NCBI RefSeq assembly: GCF_937960835.1
Contig: NZ_CALGPC010000002.1
Coordinates: forward strand, 62,001 to 126,000
Origin: an uncultured Ferrovibrio sp.
GTDB lineage: Bacteria; Pseudomonadota; Alphaproteobacteria; Ferrovibrionales; Ferrovibrionaceae
DNA length: 64,000 nt
Direction of reading: 5' to 3'
Shown here: positions 18,636-26,835 of the stretch, piece by piece
How the letters are laid out: each line of letters starts with the position of its first letter
How positions within the stretch are numbered: the stretch's first letter is position 1
Program-made: the position numbers and the translations under genes
Notes under the pieces: model-generated
What the model was told of the DNA's origin: nothing
Databases searched by the model: none
Seen by the model: the letters and a program-made list of their open reading frames with translations, nothing else

Positions 18636-19802
18636 TTATTCCGCGGCCTGCTTGAAGCCTTCCGGGTTCCAGGTGCCGACATAGCCCTTGAACTCGACGC
18701 TCTCGGCGGCGGGCGCGACATCCAGCGCATCGCGGGTGTCGAGCATCACGGCGACTTCGTCGGTCTCCTTCCGCGCAGCCTTGGCGCCGGTGGCGAAAGC
18801 CTTGGGATGCGGGCCATGCGGGAAGCCGCAGGGATGCAGGGTGATCATGCCGGGATGGATATTGTCGCGGCTGAAGAACTGGCCCTGATGGTAGAAGATC
18901 ACCTCGTCATAATCGTCGTTGTTGTGGAAGAAAGGCACCTTCAGCGCTTCGGGATCGCTCTCGATCGGACGCGGCACGAAGGTGCAGACAACGAAGCGCG
19001 ATGCCAGGAAGGTGGTATGCGCCGAAGGCGGCAGGTGATAGCGGTGGCTCATCAGCGGCCGGATGTCGCGCCAGTTCAGCTTCACCGCGGTGAGATCGCC
19101 CTTCCAGCCGACCACATCCAGCGGGTTGAAAGGATAGGTGACGGTGGAGAGCTGGTCGCGCCGCTTGATCACCACGCGCCAGGCTTTGCCGCCGCTCACC
19201 GGGCCCTTCTGCTGCTGCGCCTTGAAGGCTTCGTCAATCTCCGGAATCCGCAGTACGGCGGGGTCGAAGATCGCATGCGGACCAAGCAGCCCCTTGTCGG
19301 GCAGGCGATAGCTGTCGTTGGTCGCTTCGATCAGCAGGAACTTGCTGGGGCTGCGGGGCTCAAGGCGCCACATGGTGCCGCGCGGCAGCATGATGTAGTC
19401 GCCTTCCGTGTAGGAGAAATGCCCGAAGTCGCAGAACAGCTCGCCTTCGCCATCATGAACGAAAAGCAGCTCGTCGCCGTCACCGTTGCGGACCAGGTGA
19501 TCCATCGTCTCGGTCATCAGCATGTGACGGTATTTCACATGGGCATTGCCGAGCAGCAGCTTGGCCTTCCACGGGCAACTGACGGCATCGGCGAACTTCG
19601 CCGTATCAAAGGCCCGCGGCTTCAGCGGGCCTTCCCAGTCGATCCAGCCGGTCGGCGGGTTCTGGTGATAGAGATGGGCCGCTGGACCGAAGAAACCCTC
19701 CTTGCCCATCTCACGTTCATAAGTGCCTTCGGGCAGGGCGACATGGGCCTGGCGCGAGGCCACCCCCGCGCTGTGGGTCATCGGAATCCATGTCTTGGCC
19801 AT
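18636..19802 (-). CDS. hmgA: Homogentisate 1,2-dioxygenase
   Basis: 388 residues. This non-haem Fe(II) enzyme of the cupin fold opens the homogentisate ring to 4-maleylacetoacetate. Seen motifs: VLMLPRG-like segment EGDYIMLPRGTMWRLEP, FVVCTFVPRPIESDPEALKVPFFHNNDDYDEVIFYHQGQF and HPCGFPHGPHP with the conserved iron-ligand His/Glu region (HNNDDYDEVIFYH). It is shorter than the well-known forms of about 430-440 residues, a variant also found in other alphaproteobacteria. It lies 41 bases downstream of hppD in the same operon. Confidence 0.9.
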   Translation of the reverse strand: MAKTWIPMTHSAGVASRQAHVALPEGTYEREMGKEGFFGPAAHLYHQNPPTGWIDWEGPLKPRAFDTAKFADAVSCPWKAKLLLGNAHVKYRHMLMTETMDHLVRNGDGDELLFVHDGEGELFCDFGHFSYTEGDYIMLPRGTMWRLEPRSPSKFLLIEATNDSYRLPDKGLLGPHAIFDPAVLRIPEIDEAFKAQQQKGPVSGGKAWRVVIKRRDQLSTVTYPFNPLDVVGWKGDLTAVKLNWRDIRPLMSHRYHLPPSAHTTFLASRFVVCTFVPRPIESDPEALKVPFFHNNDDYDEVIFYHQGQFFSRDNIHPGMITLHPCGFPHGPHPKAFATGAKAARKETDEVAVMLDTRDALDVAPAAESVEFKGYVGTWNPEGFKQAAE

Positions 19803-19843
19803 GGCGTTTTTCTCCTTACTGCTTATTGAACTGCTATTGACGC

Positions 19844-20914
19844 TTATGCGTTCGGCTTGAGCACACCGCGGCGGATCTGATCGAGCTCAATGGACTCGAA
19901 CAGCGCCTTGAAGTTGCCCTCGCCGAAACCTTCGTTGCCTTTACGCTGGATGATCTCGAAGAAGATCGGACCAATTACATTCTCGGTGAAGATCTGCAGC
20001 AGCAGGCCCTGATTCTGGGTCGGTGCGCCGTCGATCAGGATCTGCAGCTCCTTGAGGCGGGCAAGATCCTCGTTATGGCCAGGTACACGGTCCGGCACCT
20101 GGTCGTAATAGGTGTCGAGCGTCGACTGGAACGGCACGTCGCGGCCGCGCAGGCTGCTGACGGTGCTGTAGATGTCGTCGGTGCCGAGCGCGACGTGCTG
20201 GATGCCTTCGCCATGATAGGCATTCAGGTATTCGGCAATCTGCGACTTGTCGTCGGAGCTCTCGTTGATTGGGATGCGGATCTTGCCGCAGGGGCTGGTC
20301 ATGGCCTTCGACTTCAGGCCGGTCAGCTTGCCCTCGATGTCGAAATACTTGATCTCACGGAAATTGAACAGGCGTTCATAGAACTCCGCCCATTCCGCCA
20401 TGCGCCCGCGATGCACATTATGGGTGAGGTGATCGACATAGGTCAGACCGACGCCTTTCGGATTGCGCTCGGCGCCCTTGATCGGCACGAAGTCCACATC
20501 GTAGATGGTGCCACGCGAACCATAGCGGTCGACCAGATAGATCAGGCTGTCGCCGATACCCTTGATCGCCGGGATCGCCAGTTCCATCGGGCCGACATGC
20601 GGCTCGACGCCCCAGGCGCCGAGTTCGCGGGCGCGCTTATAGGCCTTGGCGGCATCCTTGACCCGGAAGGCCATGGCACAGATAGACGGACCGTGGATGC
20701 GGGCGAAGCTCTGGGCGAAGCTTTCCGGCTCGGCATTGAGGATGAAATTGATGTCGCCCTGACGATAGAGCGTGACGTTCTTGGAACGATGCCTGGCAAC
20801 AGCAGAGAAACCCATCCGCTCGAACAGGGCGGCCAGCTTGGCGGGTTCCGGGGCGGCATATTCGATGAATTCAAAGCCGTCCGTGCCCATCGGATTATCG
20901 AAGAGATCGGCCAT
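19844..20914 (-). CDS. hppD: 4-Hydroxyphenylpyruvate dioxygenase
   Basis: 356 residues from ATG 20914, which is preceded by GGGAGGA; the frame stays open further upstream but without homology. It converts 4-hydroxyphenylpyruvate to homogentisate. The iron-binding triad is in VDHLTHNVHRGRM, GIQHVALGTDDIY and FFEIIQRKGNEGFGEGNF. It has two vicinal-oxygen-chelate domains; the N-terminal one begins GTDGFEFIEYAAPEPAKL. It heads the hppD-hmgA-fah unit and is divergent from a MarR regulator whose likely operator lies between. Confidence 0.95.
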   Translation of the reverse strand: MADLFDNPMGTDGFEFIEYAAPEPAKLAALFERMGFSAVARHRSKNVTLYRQGDINFILNAEPESFAQSFARIHGPSICAMAFRVKDAAKAYKRARELGAWGVEPHVGPMELAIPAIKGIGDSLIYLVDRYGSRGTIYDVDFVPIKGAERNPKGVGLTYVDHLTHNVHRGRMAEWAEFYERLFNFREIKYFDIEGKLTGLKSKAMTSPCGKIRIPINESSDDKSQIAEYLNAYHGEGIQHVALGTDDIYSTVSSLRGRDVPFQSTLDTYYDQVPDRVPGHNEDLARLKELQILIDGAPTQNQGLLLQIFTENVIGPIFFEIIQRKGNEGFGEGNFKALFESIELDQIRRGVLKPNA

Positions 20915-20955
20915 TGGGATATCCTCCCGTTTGGATTTGCGATTGCGGATGATAA

Positions 20956-20980
20956 TAGTTACAATTGAAACTAATTTCAA
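20956..20980. promoter_or_regulatory. Probable MarR operator in the hppD/marR divergent spacer
   Basis: TTGAAA-CTAA-TTTCAA (20965-20980) is a perfect inverted repeat of 6-base arms, and an overlapping TAGTT...AACTA (20956-20973) is a second dyad. The site lies in the 95-base spacer between hppD and the MarR-type gene, where a repressor could control both promoters. Confidence 0.6.
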
Positions 20981-21009
20981 GGGCGCCGGATTCTGCGGGC
21001 GGGAAGCGA

Positions 21010-21480
21010 ATGGGTAAGATTGGATCGACAAAAGAAACGCTCATTCTTGAGCATTTCCTGCCTTACCGACTTTCGGTCGTGACGAACCGGATCAGCGGTG
21101 CACTCTCACGGCATTATGCGGCCCGGTTTGGCATCAGCATTCCCGAATGGCGGGTGATCGCCAATCTCGGCCGGCATCCTGATCTGACGGCAAATGAAGT
21201 CGCCGAGCGTTCGGCGATGGACAAGGTCACAGTCTCCCGCGCGGTGGCGGCATTGGAAGAAAAGGGATTGCTAGACCGTGTCCGCGATGCGGGCGACAAG
21301 CGCAAGTCGCGGCTGTCGCTTTCGGCAAAAGGGCTTCAGGTCTATGGCGAGATTGCGCCGCTGGCGCTCGGCTTTGAGCGTGACCTGCTCACTGCCCTGA
21401 CACCCGATGAGGTGGCGCAGCTGAACCGCATCATCGACAAGCTGACCAAGCGGATGAACGAGATGCCGGAATCCAGCTAA
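21010..21480 (+). CDS. MarR-family transcriptional regulator, likely of homogentisate pathway
   Basis: 156 residues from ATG 21010. The winged-helix MarR fold is shown by RISGALSRHYAARFGISIPEWRVIANLGRHPDLTANEVAERSAMDKVTVSRAVAALE pattern (seen in parts: PEWRVIANL, DKVTVSRAV, EKGLLDRVRDAGDKRKSRL, the wing). Family members are dimeric repressors released by small aromatic ligands. Because it is divergent from hppD and shares a dyad-containing spacer with it, it most likely controls the tyrosine catabolic genes in response to homogentisate or hydroxyphenylpyruvate; this is inference. Confidence 0.88.
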   Translation: MGKIGSTKETLILEHFLPYRLSVVTNRISGALSRHYAARFGISIPEWRVIANLGRHPDLTANEVAERSAMDKVTVSRAVAALEEKGLLDRVRDAGDKRKSRLSLSAKGLQVYGEIAPLALGFERDLLTALTPDEVAQLNRIIDKLTKRMNEMPESS

Positions 21481-21514
21481 GATTTAGGCAGACGATTCGC
21501 CAGGGAGGAAGCAA

Positions 21515-21919
21515 ATGTCTGCTGATGATGCGCTGTTCGAAATTGGCATGCCCATCCGCCGCGCCGTGCTGGGGGCTGATTACGTCGATGAGTCGATGGC
21601 CAAGGCCGACGATTTCATGATGGCATTCCAGCGCGCCACCACGGCCTGGGCCTGGGGGTGGGCCTGGGGCAATCCGGTGCTGGACCGCAAGCAGCGCAGC
21701 CTGATGAACATCGCGATGCTGACCGCTATGGGTAAGCCGCATGAGCTGAAGCTGCATGTCAAAGGCGCGCTGAACAACGGCCTAACCGTGGAGGAGATCA
21801 AGGCCGCACTGCTGCATGCCACCGCCTATTGCGGCATTCCCGCCGGACTGGAAGCCTTCCGGGCGGCGCATGAGGTGCTGGTGAAAGAGGGGGCGATCCC
21901 CGCGCCAAAGGCCGGGTAG
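21515..21919 (+). CDS. Carboxymuconolactone decarboxylase family protein
   Basis: 134 residues with the CMD fold signature: LDRKQRSLMNIAMLTAMGKPHELKLHVKGALNNG and VEEIKAALLHATAYCGIPAGLEAF. It has the PcaC-type layout rather than the AhpD CxxC motif; only one Cys (AYCG) lies at the second position. PcaC decarboxylates 4-carboxymuconolactone in the protocatechuate pathway, but no other protocatechuate gene is near, so the reaction is open. It follows the MarR gene by 34 bases on the same strand and may be co-transcribed with it. Confidence 0.85.
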   Translation: MSADDALFEIGMPIRRAVLGADYVDESMAKADDFMMAFQRATTAWAWGWAWGNPVLDRKQRSLMNIAMLTAMGKPHELKLHVKGALNNGLTVEEIKAALLHATAYCGIPAGLEAFRAAHEVLVKEGAIPAPKAG

Positions 21920-21930
21920 CGCTACGTTCT

Positions 21931-22569
21931 TCAGGAGCCTGAAGCTTCCTCGGACGCCGTCACGGCCTGTTTCTGCTTGGCGGCGATCTGGGCTTCGAAA
22001 CGGGCTTTGCCGCGGCGATGGACAATGAACAGCACGATGCCGACGGTGATGAAGATCCCGAGCATGATCAACCCGAAATCCTTGGCGATGTTGCCGAGCA
22101 CTGCCTCGAAGGCGACGCCGAGCAGATAGCCAGCCCAGCAGAAGGCATTCGCCCACAGGCCGGCGGCGACGAAGTTCAGCACGGCAAAGCGCGGCCACGA
22201 GATCATGCTCATGCCCATGGCAAGCGACGAGAAGTTGCGCACGCCATAGATGAAGCGGAAGCTGAGGATGAAGCCGACATGGTATTTGTGCAGCATGTCG
22301 AGCGCGACGTTGACGCCGCCCTGCAGCTTGGGGAAGCGTTTGAGCAGGCGGTGGCCGTATCGGCGTCCGACCAGGAAGTAGAGCTGATCGCCTGAAAAGC
22401 TGCCCAGCCAGGCCGCCGCAATCAGCCAGTACATGTGCAACAGGCCTTGGCTGGCTGCTGCGCCGGCAAAGATCACAAATGTCTCGCCTTCCAGGAAGGT
22501 CCAGATGAACGTGATGAGATAGAACCAGTCCTGGTATCGCTCGATCAGTTGATAGATATCGATATCCAC
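21931..22569 (-). CDS. DedA family membrane protein
   Basis: 212 residues. The DedA (SNARE-associated/VTT) domain is seen in FLEGETFVIFAGAAASQGLL, WLGSFSGDQLYFLVGRRYG and HKYHVGFILSFRFIYGVRNFSSLAMGMSMI, followed by two more helices. Family members act in the inner membrane and are linked to lipid flipping, notably undecaprenyl phosphate and phosphatidylethanolamine transport, and to proton-motive-force maintenance. The conserved Glu (EGE) and Arg (RFIYGVR) residues needed for function are present. The C-terminal tail is basic and Lys/Ala-rich. Confidence 0.9.
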   Translation of the reverse strand: MDIDIYQLIERYQDWFYLITFIWTFLEGETFVIFAGAAASQGLLHMYWLIAAAWLGSFSGDQLYFLVGRRYGHRLLKRFPKLQGGVNVALDMLHKYHVGFILSFRFIYGVRNFSSLAMGMSMISWPRFAVLNFVAAGLWANAFCWAGYLLGVAFEAVLGNIAKDFGLIMLGIFITVGIVLFIVHRRGKARFEAQIAAKQKQAVTASEEASGS

Positions 22570-22594
22570 GGGGCGGCCGGTTTTTCTCTGGGCG

Positions 22595-23593
22595 TTAGAT
22601 CAGGCCGGCAAGCGGCGAGGAGGGATCGGCATAACGTTTCTTCGGCATGCGCCCCGCCAGATAGGCAAGGCGGCCGGCTTCGATCGCCAGCTTCATCGCC
22701 CGCGCCATGCGGATCGGGTCCTTGGCCTCGGCGATGGCGGTGTTCATCAGCACGCCGTCGCAGCCAAGCTCCATTGCCACCGCAGCATCGGACGCCGTGC
22801 CGACGCCGGCATCGACCAGCACCGGCACTTTGGCGTTCTCGATGATCAGCCGGATATTCACCGGGTTCTGGATGCCGAGGCCTGAGCCAATCGGTGCGGC
22901 CAGCGGCATAATCGCGCAGGCGCCGAGGTCTTCCAGCTTCTTCGCCGCGATCGGATCGTCGGCGCAGTAAACCATGACATCGAAGCCTTCCTTCACCAGC
23001 AGCTTGGTGGCCGCCAGCGTCTGCTCCATGTCGGGATAGAGGCTCTTCTGGTCGCCCAGCACTTCCAGCTTGACCAGTTTCCAGCCGCCGGCCTCGCGTG
23101 CCAGCCGCAGGGTGCGTACGGCCTCCTCGGCGGTGTAGCAGCCGGCGGTATTCGGCAGATAGGTGTATTTCTTGGGGTCGACGTAGTCGACCAGCATCGG
23201 CTGCTTGGGGTCGGTGACATTCACCCGGCGAACCGCCACCGTGACGATCTCGGCGCCTGAGGCCTCGATGGCCAGCTTGGTCTGCTCGAAATCCTTGTAT
23301 TTCCCCGTGCCGACCAGCAGGCGCGACCGGAAGCGGCGGCCGGCGACTTCAAAATAGTCGTCTGCAACCGCACCGAGGGGGGCGTTGCCGCCGCCGATGA
23401 AATGCACGATCTCGATCTGGTCGCCGTCGGAGAGGCGGGTGGCGTCATAAGCCGAGCGGGGCACGATCTCGCGATTCAGCTCGATGGCGATTTTACGCAT
23501 ATCCAGATCAAGCTTCGCGAGAAGCTCCGCCACCGTCGCCGTGCCCGCCATGTCGCGGGTCTCGCCATTGATCGTTAACCGCATGTTGGCCAC
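22595..23593 (-). CDS. thiG: ThiS-ThiG fusion: sulfur carrier plus thiazole synthase
   Basis: 332 residues from GTG 23593, which has AAAGGAG eight bases upstream; ATG 23584 (three codons in) is an alternative too far from it. Residues 4-70 are a ThiS ubiquitin-like domain (MRLTINGETRDMAGTATVAE to EIVHFIGGG). From about residue 80 it is ThiG: VAGRRFRSRLLVGTGKYKDF, then VPVLVDAGVGTASDAAVAMELGCDGVLMNTA. ThiG makes the thiazole of thiamine from deoxyxylulose phosphate, dehydroglycine and the ThiS thiocarboxylate. In this fusion the Gly-Gly that normally ends ThiS is internal (GGGNAPLG), so activation would need cleavage or another ThiS. Confidence 0.92.
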   Translation of the reverse strand: MANMRLTINGETRDMAGTATVAELLAKLDLDMRKIAIELNREIVPRSAYDATRLSDGDQIEIVHFIGGGNAPLGAVADDYFEVAGRRFRSRLLVGTGKYKDFEQTKLAIEASGAEIVTVAVRRVNVTDPKQPMLVDYVDPKKYTYLPNTAGCYTAEEAVRTLRLAREAGGWKLVKLEVLGDQKSLYPDMEQTLAATKLLVKEGFDVMVYCADDPIAAKKLEDLGACAIMPLAAPIGSGLGIQNPVNIRLIIENAKVPVLVDAGVGTASDAAVAMELGCDGVLMNTAIAEAKDPIRMARAMKLAIEAGRLAYLAGRMPKKRYADPSSPLAGLI

Positions 23594-23601
23594 CCTGAAC
23601 G

Positions 23602-23642
23602 CTCCTTTCGAACCTGACAGGACAGATGGGGTCCGAAAGGAG
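23602..23642 (-). promoter_or_regulatory. RBS-masking inverted repeat in the thiS-thiG leader
   Basis: CTCCTTTCG and CGAAAGGAG form a perfect 9-bp stem (arms 23602-23610 and 23634-23642), extended inward by three more pairs after one mismatch. In the transcript the 3' arm contains the AAAGGAG ribosome-binding site of thiSG, so the hairpin would hide it. No CUGAGA or other conserved TPP riboswitch (THI box) element is visible nearby. Confidence 0.55.
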
Positions 23643-23761
23643 GGCCGACAATAGAGCGCGTGCACCCGGACCGGCAACCCTTACGTTCGTCCAAATCCGG
23701 CCCAAGGCTTTGTAATGCCAAGCCTATGAGGTAGATTTGGGCCCCGAGGGGAGGGATTCGC

Positions 23762-24400
23762 ATGCTTCTATATGGTTATTTTCGGTCTTCCGCGGCCTAC
23801 CGGGTCCGGATTGCCCTCAACCTCAAGGGCCTTGCCTACGACAACCATTTCATCCACCTGCAGAAGAACGACCAGCTCGCTCACGAATACGCGAAGCTGA
23901 ACCCGCAGAAGCTGGTCCCGGCCCTTGTTGACGACGGGCAGGTCCTCACCCAGTCGCTGGCCATCATCGAATATCTGGATGAGACCCATCCCGAGCCGCC
24001 GCTGTTGCCCAAGACGCCGGCCGAAAGGGCCCGGGTGCGCGCGCTCGCCCAGGCCATCGCTTGCGACATCCATCCGATCAACAACCTTCGCGTGCTGCGC
24101 TATCTGGTAAAGGATCTGGGGCTGCCAGACGAGAAGAAGGATCAATGGTATCGCCATTGGGTGGAGACGGGCCTGCAGGCTGTGGAAGCCCTGCTGAGCG
24201 GCAATCCCGCCACCGGGCGCTTCTGCCATGGCGACAAGCCTACCTTGGCGGACATCTGCCTGGTGCCGCAGGTAGCAAATGCCCGGCGCTTCAACTGCGA
24301 CCTTTCGGCCTGTCCGACCGTGCTGCGCATCGACGCCGAATGCCAGAAGCTGGAAGCCTTCGCCCAGGCGGCGCCGGGTAAGCAGCCGGATGCGGAATAG
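23762..24400 (+). CDS. maiA: Maleylacetoacetate isomerase (zeta-class glutathione transferase)
   Basis: 212 residues. The zeta-GST active-site motif is YFRSSAAYRVRIALN, with the SSxxxRVRI pattern diagnostic of MaiA. KLNPQKLVPAL and VLTQSLAIIEYLDE form the glutathione-binding region, and DIHPINNLRVLRYL is typical for this class. It isomerises 4-maleylacetoacetate to fumarylacetoacetate with glutathione, filling the one step missing from the hppD-hmgA-fah cluster, from which it is separated by four unrelated genes. The gene overlaps the start of the TAXI-protein gene by 11 bases. Confidence 0.92.
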   Translation: MLLYGYFRSSAAYRVRIALNLKGLAYDNHFIHLQKNDQLAHEYAKLNPQKLVPALVDDGQVLTQSLAIIEYLDETHPEPPLLPKTPAERARVRALAQAIACDIHPINNLRVLRYLVKDLGLPDEKKDQWYRHWVETGLQAVEALLSGNPATGRFCHGDKPTLADICLVPQVANARRFNCDLSACPTVLRIDAECQKLEAFAQAAPGKQPDAE

Positions 24401-25403
24401 GCGGCGGTTCGGCATCGCCTTCGCGGCCGCGGTTTCGGCTTTCTTCGTTGCCCTCGCCACAGGCCAAGCGCAGGAGTCGCGCTTTTTCCGTATCGCCACG
24501 GGAGGGCAGAGCGGCACGTATTTTCCTGTGGGCTTGCTGATTGCTCAGGCGATCAGCGATATGCCTGCCGGTCCGAACTGCGCCGAACCGCGCTGCGGAG
24601 TGCCCGGGCTGGTCGGTGTCGCGCAGATTTCGAATGGGTCGGTCGCCAATATGGCGGCCTTGCAGGCGCGCGAGGTCGAAGCCGCACTGGTCCAGGCCGA
24701 CGTCGCCCACTGGGCCTTTGAGGCCAAGGAAATTTACCAGGGCAAGCCGCGGCATGACCGCGTCCGGTTCCTTGCCAACCTTTATCCCGAGGCGATGCAT
24801 GTGGTGGCCCGCCGGCAATCCGGGATCGATACCCTTGCCGCCCTGAAGGGCCGCAAGGTGGCGCTGGATGAGCCGGGTTCGGGAACGCTCATCCACGCCC
24901 GCAATCTGCTGACCGCTTACAGCCTGCGCGAGGCCGATCTGCAGGGCGTTTATGTGAAGGCGGACCTGGCTGTGCCGCAGCTGATCGAGGGACGGCTGGA
25001 TGCCTTCTTCATGGTTGCCGGCTGGCCAGCCAAACCAGTGCTCGATGCCCTGGCATCCGGTCATGCGCGTCTGTTGCCGATTGACGTCGATCCTGCCGCC
25101 GGTCCCCTCAAGTCCAACCCCTTTCTGACCAAGGGCGAAATACCAGCCCATGCATATGCGGGCATTCCCGCTGTGCCGTCGCTGATGGTGGGAGCTCAAC
25201 TGGTGGCCCGTGCCGATCTGCCCGATGATCTCGTGGAGGCAGTTCTGACAGCGTTATGGAGCGAGCGCGGCCAGTCGATTCTGCGACGCGGTCATCCTCG
25301 TGCAGCCGATATCCGTTTCGAAGCGGCGCTGGAGGGCCGCAGTCTTCCGCTACATCCAGGCGCCGACCGCTTTTACCGCGATCGTGGCCTGAGGCCGGAT
25401 TAA
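24390..25403 (+). CDS. TAXI-family solute-binding protein
   Basis: 337 residues from ATG 24390, inside the end of maiA. The signal peptide is GIAFAAAVSAFFVALATGQAQ. TAXI features are IATGGQSGTYFPVGLLIAQAIS at the start, LKGRKVALDEPGSGT in the middle and LPLHPGADRFYRDRG at the end. These periplasmic proteins normally feed TRAP transporters, but no TRAP permease is adjacent. Instead a histidine kinase begins 4 bases after the stop, which suggests that the protein delivers a ligand signal to the kinase. The ligand is not predictable; characterised relatives bind acidic compounds such as glutamate or alpha-ketoglutarate. Confidence 0.88.
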   Translation: MRNRRRFGIAFAAAVSAFFVALATGQAQESRFFRIATGGQSGTYFPVGLLIAQAISDMPAGPNCAEPRCGVPGLVGVAQISNGSVANMAALQAREVEAALVQADVAHWAFEAKEIYQGKPRHDRVRFLANLYPEAMHVVARRQSGIDTLAALKGRKVALDEPGSGTLIHARNLLTAYSLREADLQGVYVKADLAVPQLIEGRLDAFFMVAGWPAKPVLDALASGHARLLPIDVDPAAGPLKSNPFLTKGEIPAHAYAGIPAVPSLMVGAQLVARADLPDDLVEAVLTALWSERGQSILRRGHPRAADIRFEAALEGRSLPLHPGADRFYRDRGLRPD

Positions 25404-25407
25404 GCGA

Positions 25408-26835
25408 ATGAGCTTCTTCCTCGAAGGCAAACGGATCATGGCAGCGATCATCCTGATCGTCGCCGGTGCAGTCGGCATTGCGCTCTATGTGCAAGATACG
25501 CTGACCACTGTTGCGCGCAATCTGCCCGTGACCCTGCTGGATCAGGAGCGGGATGCAGAGATGCTGATCCGCGAAGTCGCGAACCTGGCCTGGGCGGTAG
25601 AACTATGGGCTCACGAGCCAACGGAAGCGAGCCGCGACCGGGTCGGGGTTCTGCTTGGAACAGCCCGGATCCGCGCAGATGAACTGCGGGCCAACTACAA
25701 TCTCGACAACATGGTTGGTGCTGCCGGCATGTACGCAGTCGCCAATCCTGCGCTGCAGGACATCACGCGATGGTTCCTGGAGGGCGTGCCGGGGCAGGCG
25801 CGGGACTCGCAGGCGGTAATCTCGCTGATCCTTGGACGGGCACGCGACGCCGAAACCAAGCTGGTCCTGCTGCTGCAGGAATCACGCGCTACCGCCCGCG
25901 AGATGCTGCAGACACAAGAGCAGCGGCTGGATCGCTTCGCCGATGGCGTCGGCGTGCTGATCGCCTTTGTGGCCGCCCTGGTGATCGGACTGGTGCTGTT
26001 GCTGTTCCGCCAGCGTCAGGTGGTCCAGTTGAAAGAGCAGGCGGAGCTGGCGGCGCTGGCTGCCAAACGTGCTGCCGAAGAAGCAAGCCGTGCGAAATCG
26101 GAATTCCTGGCCAATATGAGCCATGAGCTGCGCACACCGCTGAACGCGATCATCGGCTTTTCATCGATCATCAAAAGCGAAATGCTGGGGGCGGTGAATA
26201 TTCCGCGCTATCGCGAGTATGCTGGCGATATCCATGCCAGCGGCGAGCATCTGCTTGCCATTATCGGTGACATCCTCGATCTGTCGAAAGTGGAGGCCGG
26301 CAAGTTCGAACTGGCGGAAGAGGAGTTTGACGCCGAAGAGATCATGCAGGCGGCGGCCCGGCTGGTGCGCGAAAAGACGGTCCAGGCGCAGATCGACTTG
26401 CAGATAAGTCCGCCGGTGCGGCGGGTGAATTTGCATGCCGACCGCCGCGCCTTGCTTCAGGTGCTGATCAATCTGCTCAGCAATGCTGTAAAGTTCACCC
26501 GGGTGGGCAAAGTAACGCTCTCCGCCGAACTGGCTGACGACGGCAGCTTCATCTACTCGGTGAGCGATACCGGCATCGGCATGACCGCGGCGCAAATCAA
26601 GATCGCGCTGCAGCCTTTCGGTCAGATCCATAACGCGCTGACGCGGGCGCAGCCTGGCACGGGGCTGGGGCTGCCGCTCAGCGAGCGTCTGGTGCGGCTG
26701 CATGGCGGCCGCCTCTCGCTGCATAGCGTGCCGGGCGAAGGGACGAGGGTCGACATCCGCCTGCCGCCGCAGCGGGTTATCGCGGATGCTCAACCGCCTA
26801 GAGTAGAGAGCGCGTCGGGCAACTCGTCGAAGTGA
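25408..26835 (+). CDS. Membrane sensor histidine kinase
   Basis: 475 residues. Order of parts: transmembrane helix about 11-28, helical periplasmic region about 29-178, second transmembrane helix about 178-201, short coiled linker, HisKA with SHELRTPLNAIIGF (phospho-acceptor His239), and HATPase_c with NLLSNAVKFT (N box), DTGIGM (G1) and GTGLGLPLSERL (G2). No receiver domain is fused and no response regulator gene is adjacent, so the partner must be encoded elsewhere. The start 4 bases after the TAXI gene indicates one operon. The 3' end overlaps the convergent gph gene by 46 bases. Confidence 0.92.
   Translation: MSFFLEGKRIMAAIILIVAGAVGIALYVQDTLTTVARNLPVTLLDQERDAEMLIREVANLAWAVELWAHEPTEASRDRVGVLLGTARIRADELRANYNLDNMVGAAGMYAVANPALQDITRWFLEGVPGQARDSQAVISLILGRARDAETKLVLLLQESRATAREMLQTQEQRLDRFADGVGVLIAFVAALVIGLVLLLFRQRQVVQLKEQAELAALAAKRAAEEASRAKSEFLANMSHELRTPLNAIIGFSSIIKSEMLGAVNIPRYREYAGDIHASGEHLLAIIGDILDLSKVEAGKFELAEEEFDAEEIMQAAARLVREKTVQAQIDLQISPPVRRVNLHADRRALLQVLINLLSNAVKFTRVGKVTLSAELADDGSFIYSVSDTGIGMTAAQIKIALQPFGQIHNALTRAQPGTGLGLPLSERLVRLHGGRLSLHSVPGEGTRVDIRLPPQRVIADAQPPRVESASGNSSK

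Noticed and set aside
23594..23760. TPP riboswitch upstream of thiS-thiG
   Set aside because: No CUGAGA or AACCUGAU-type conserved core is visible in the leader.
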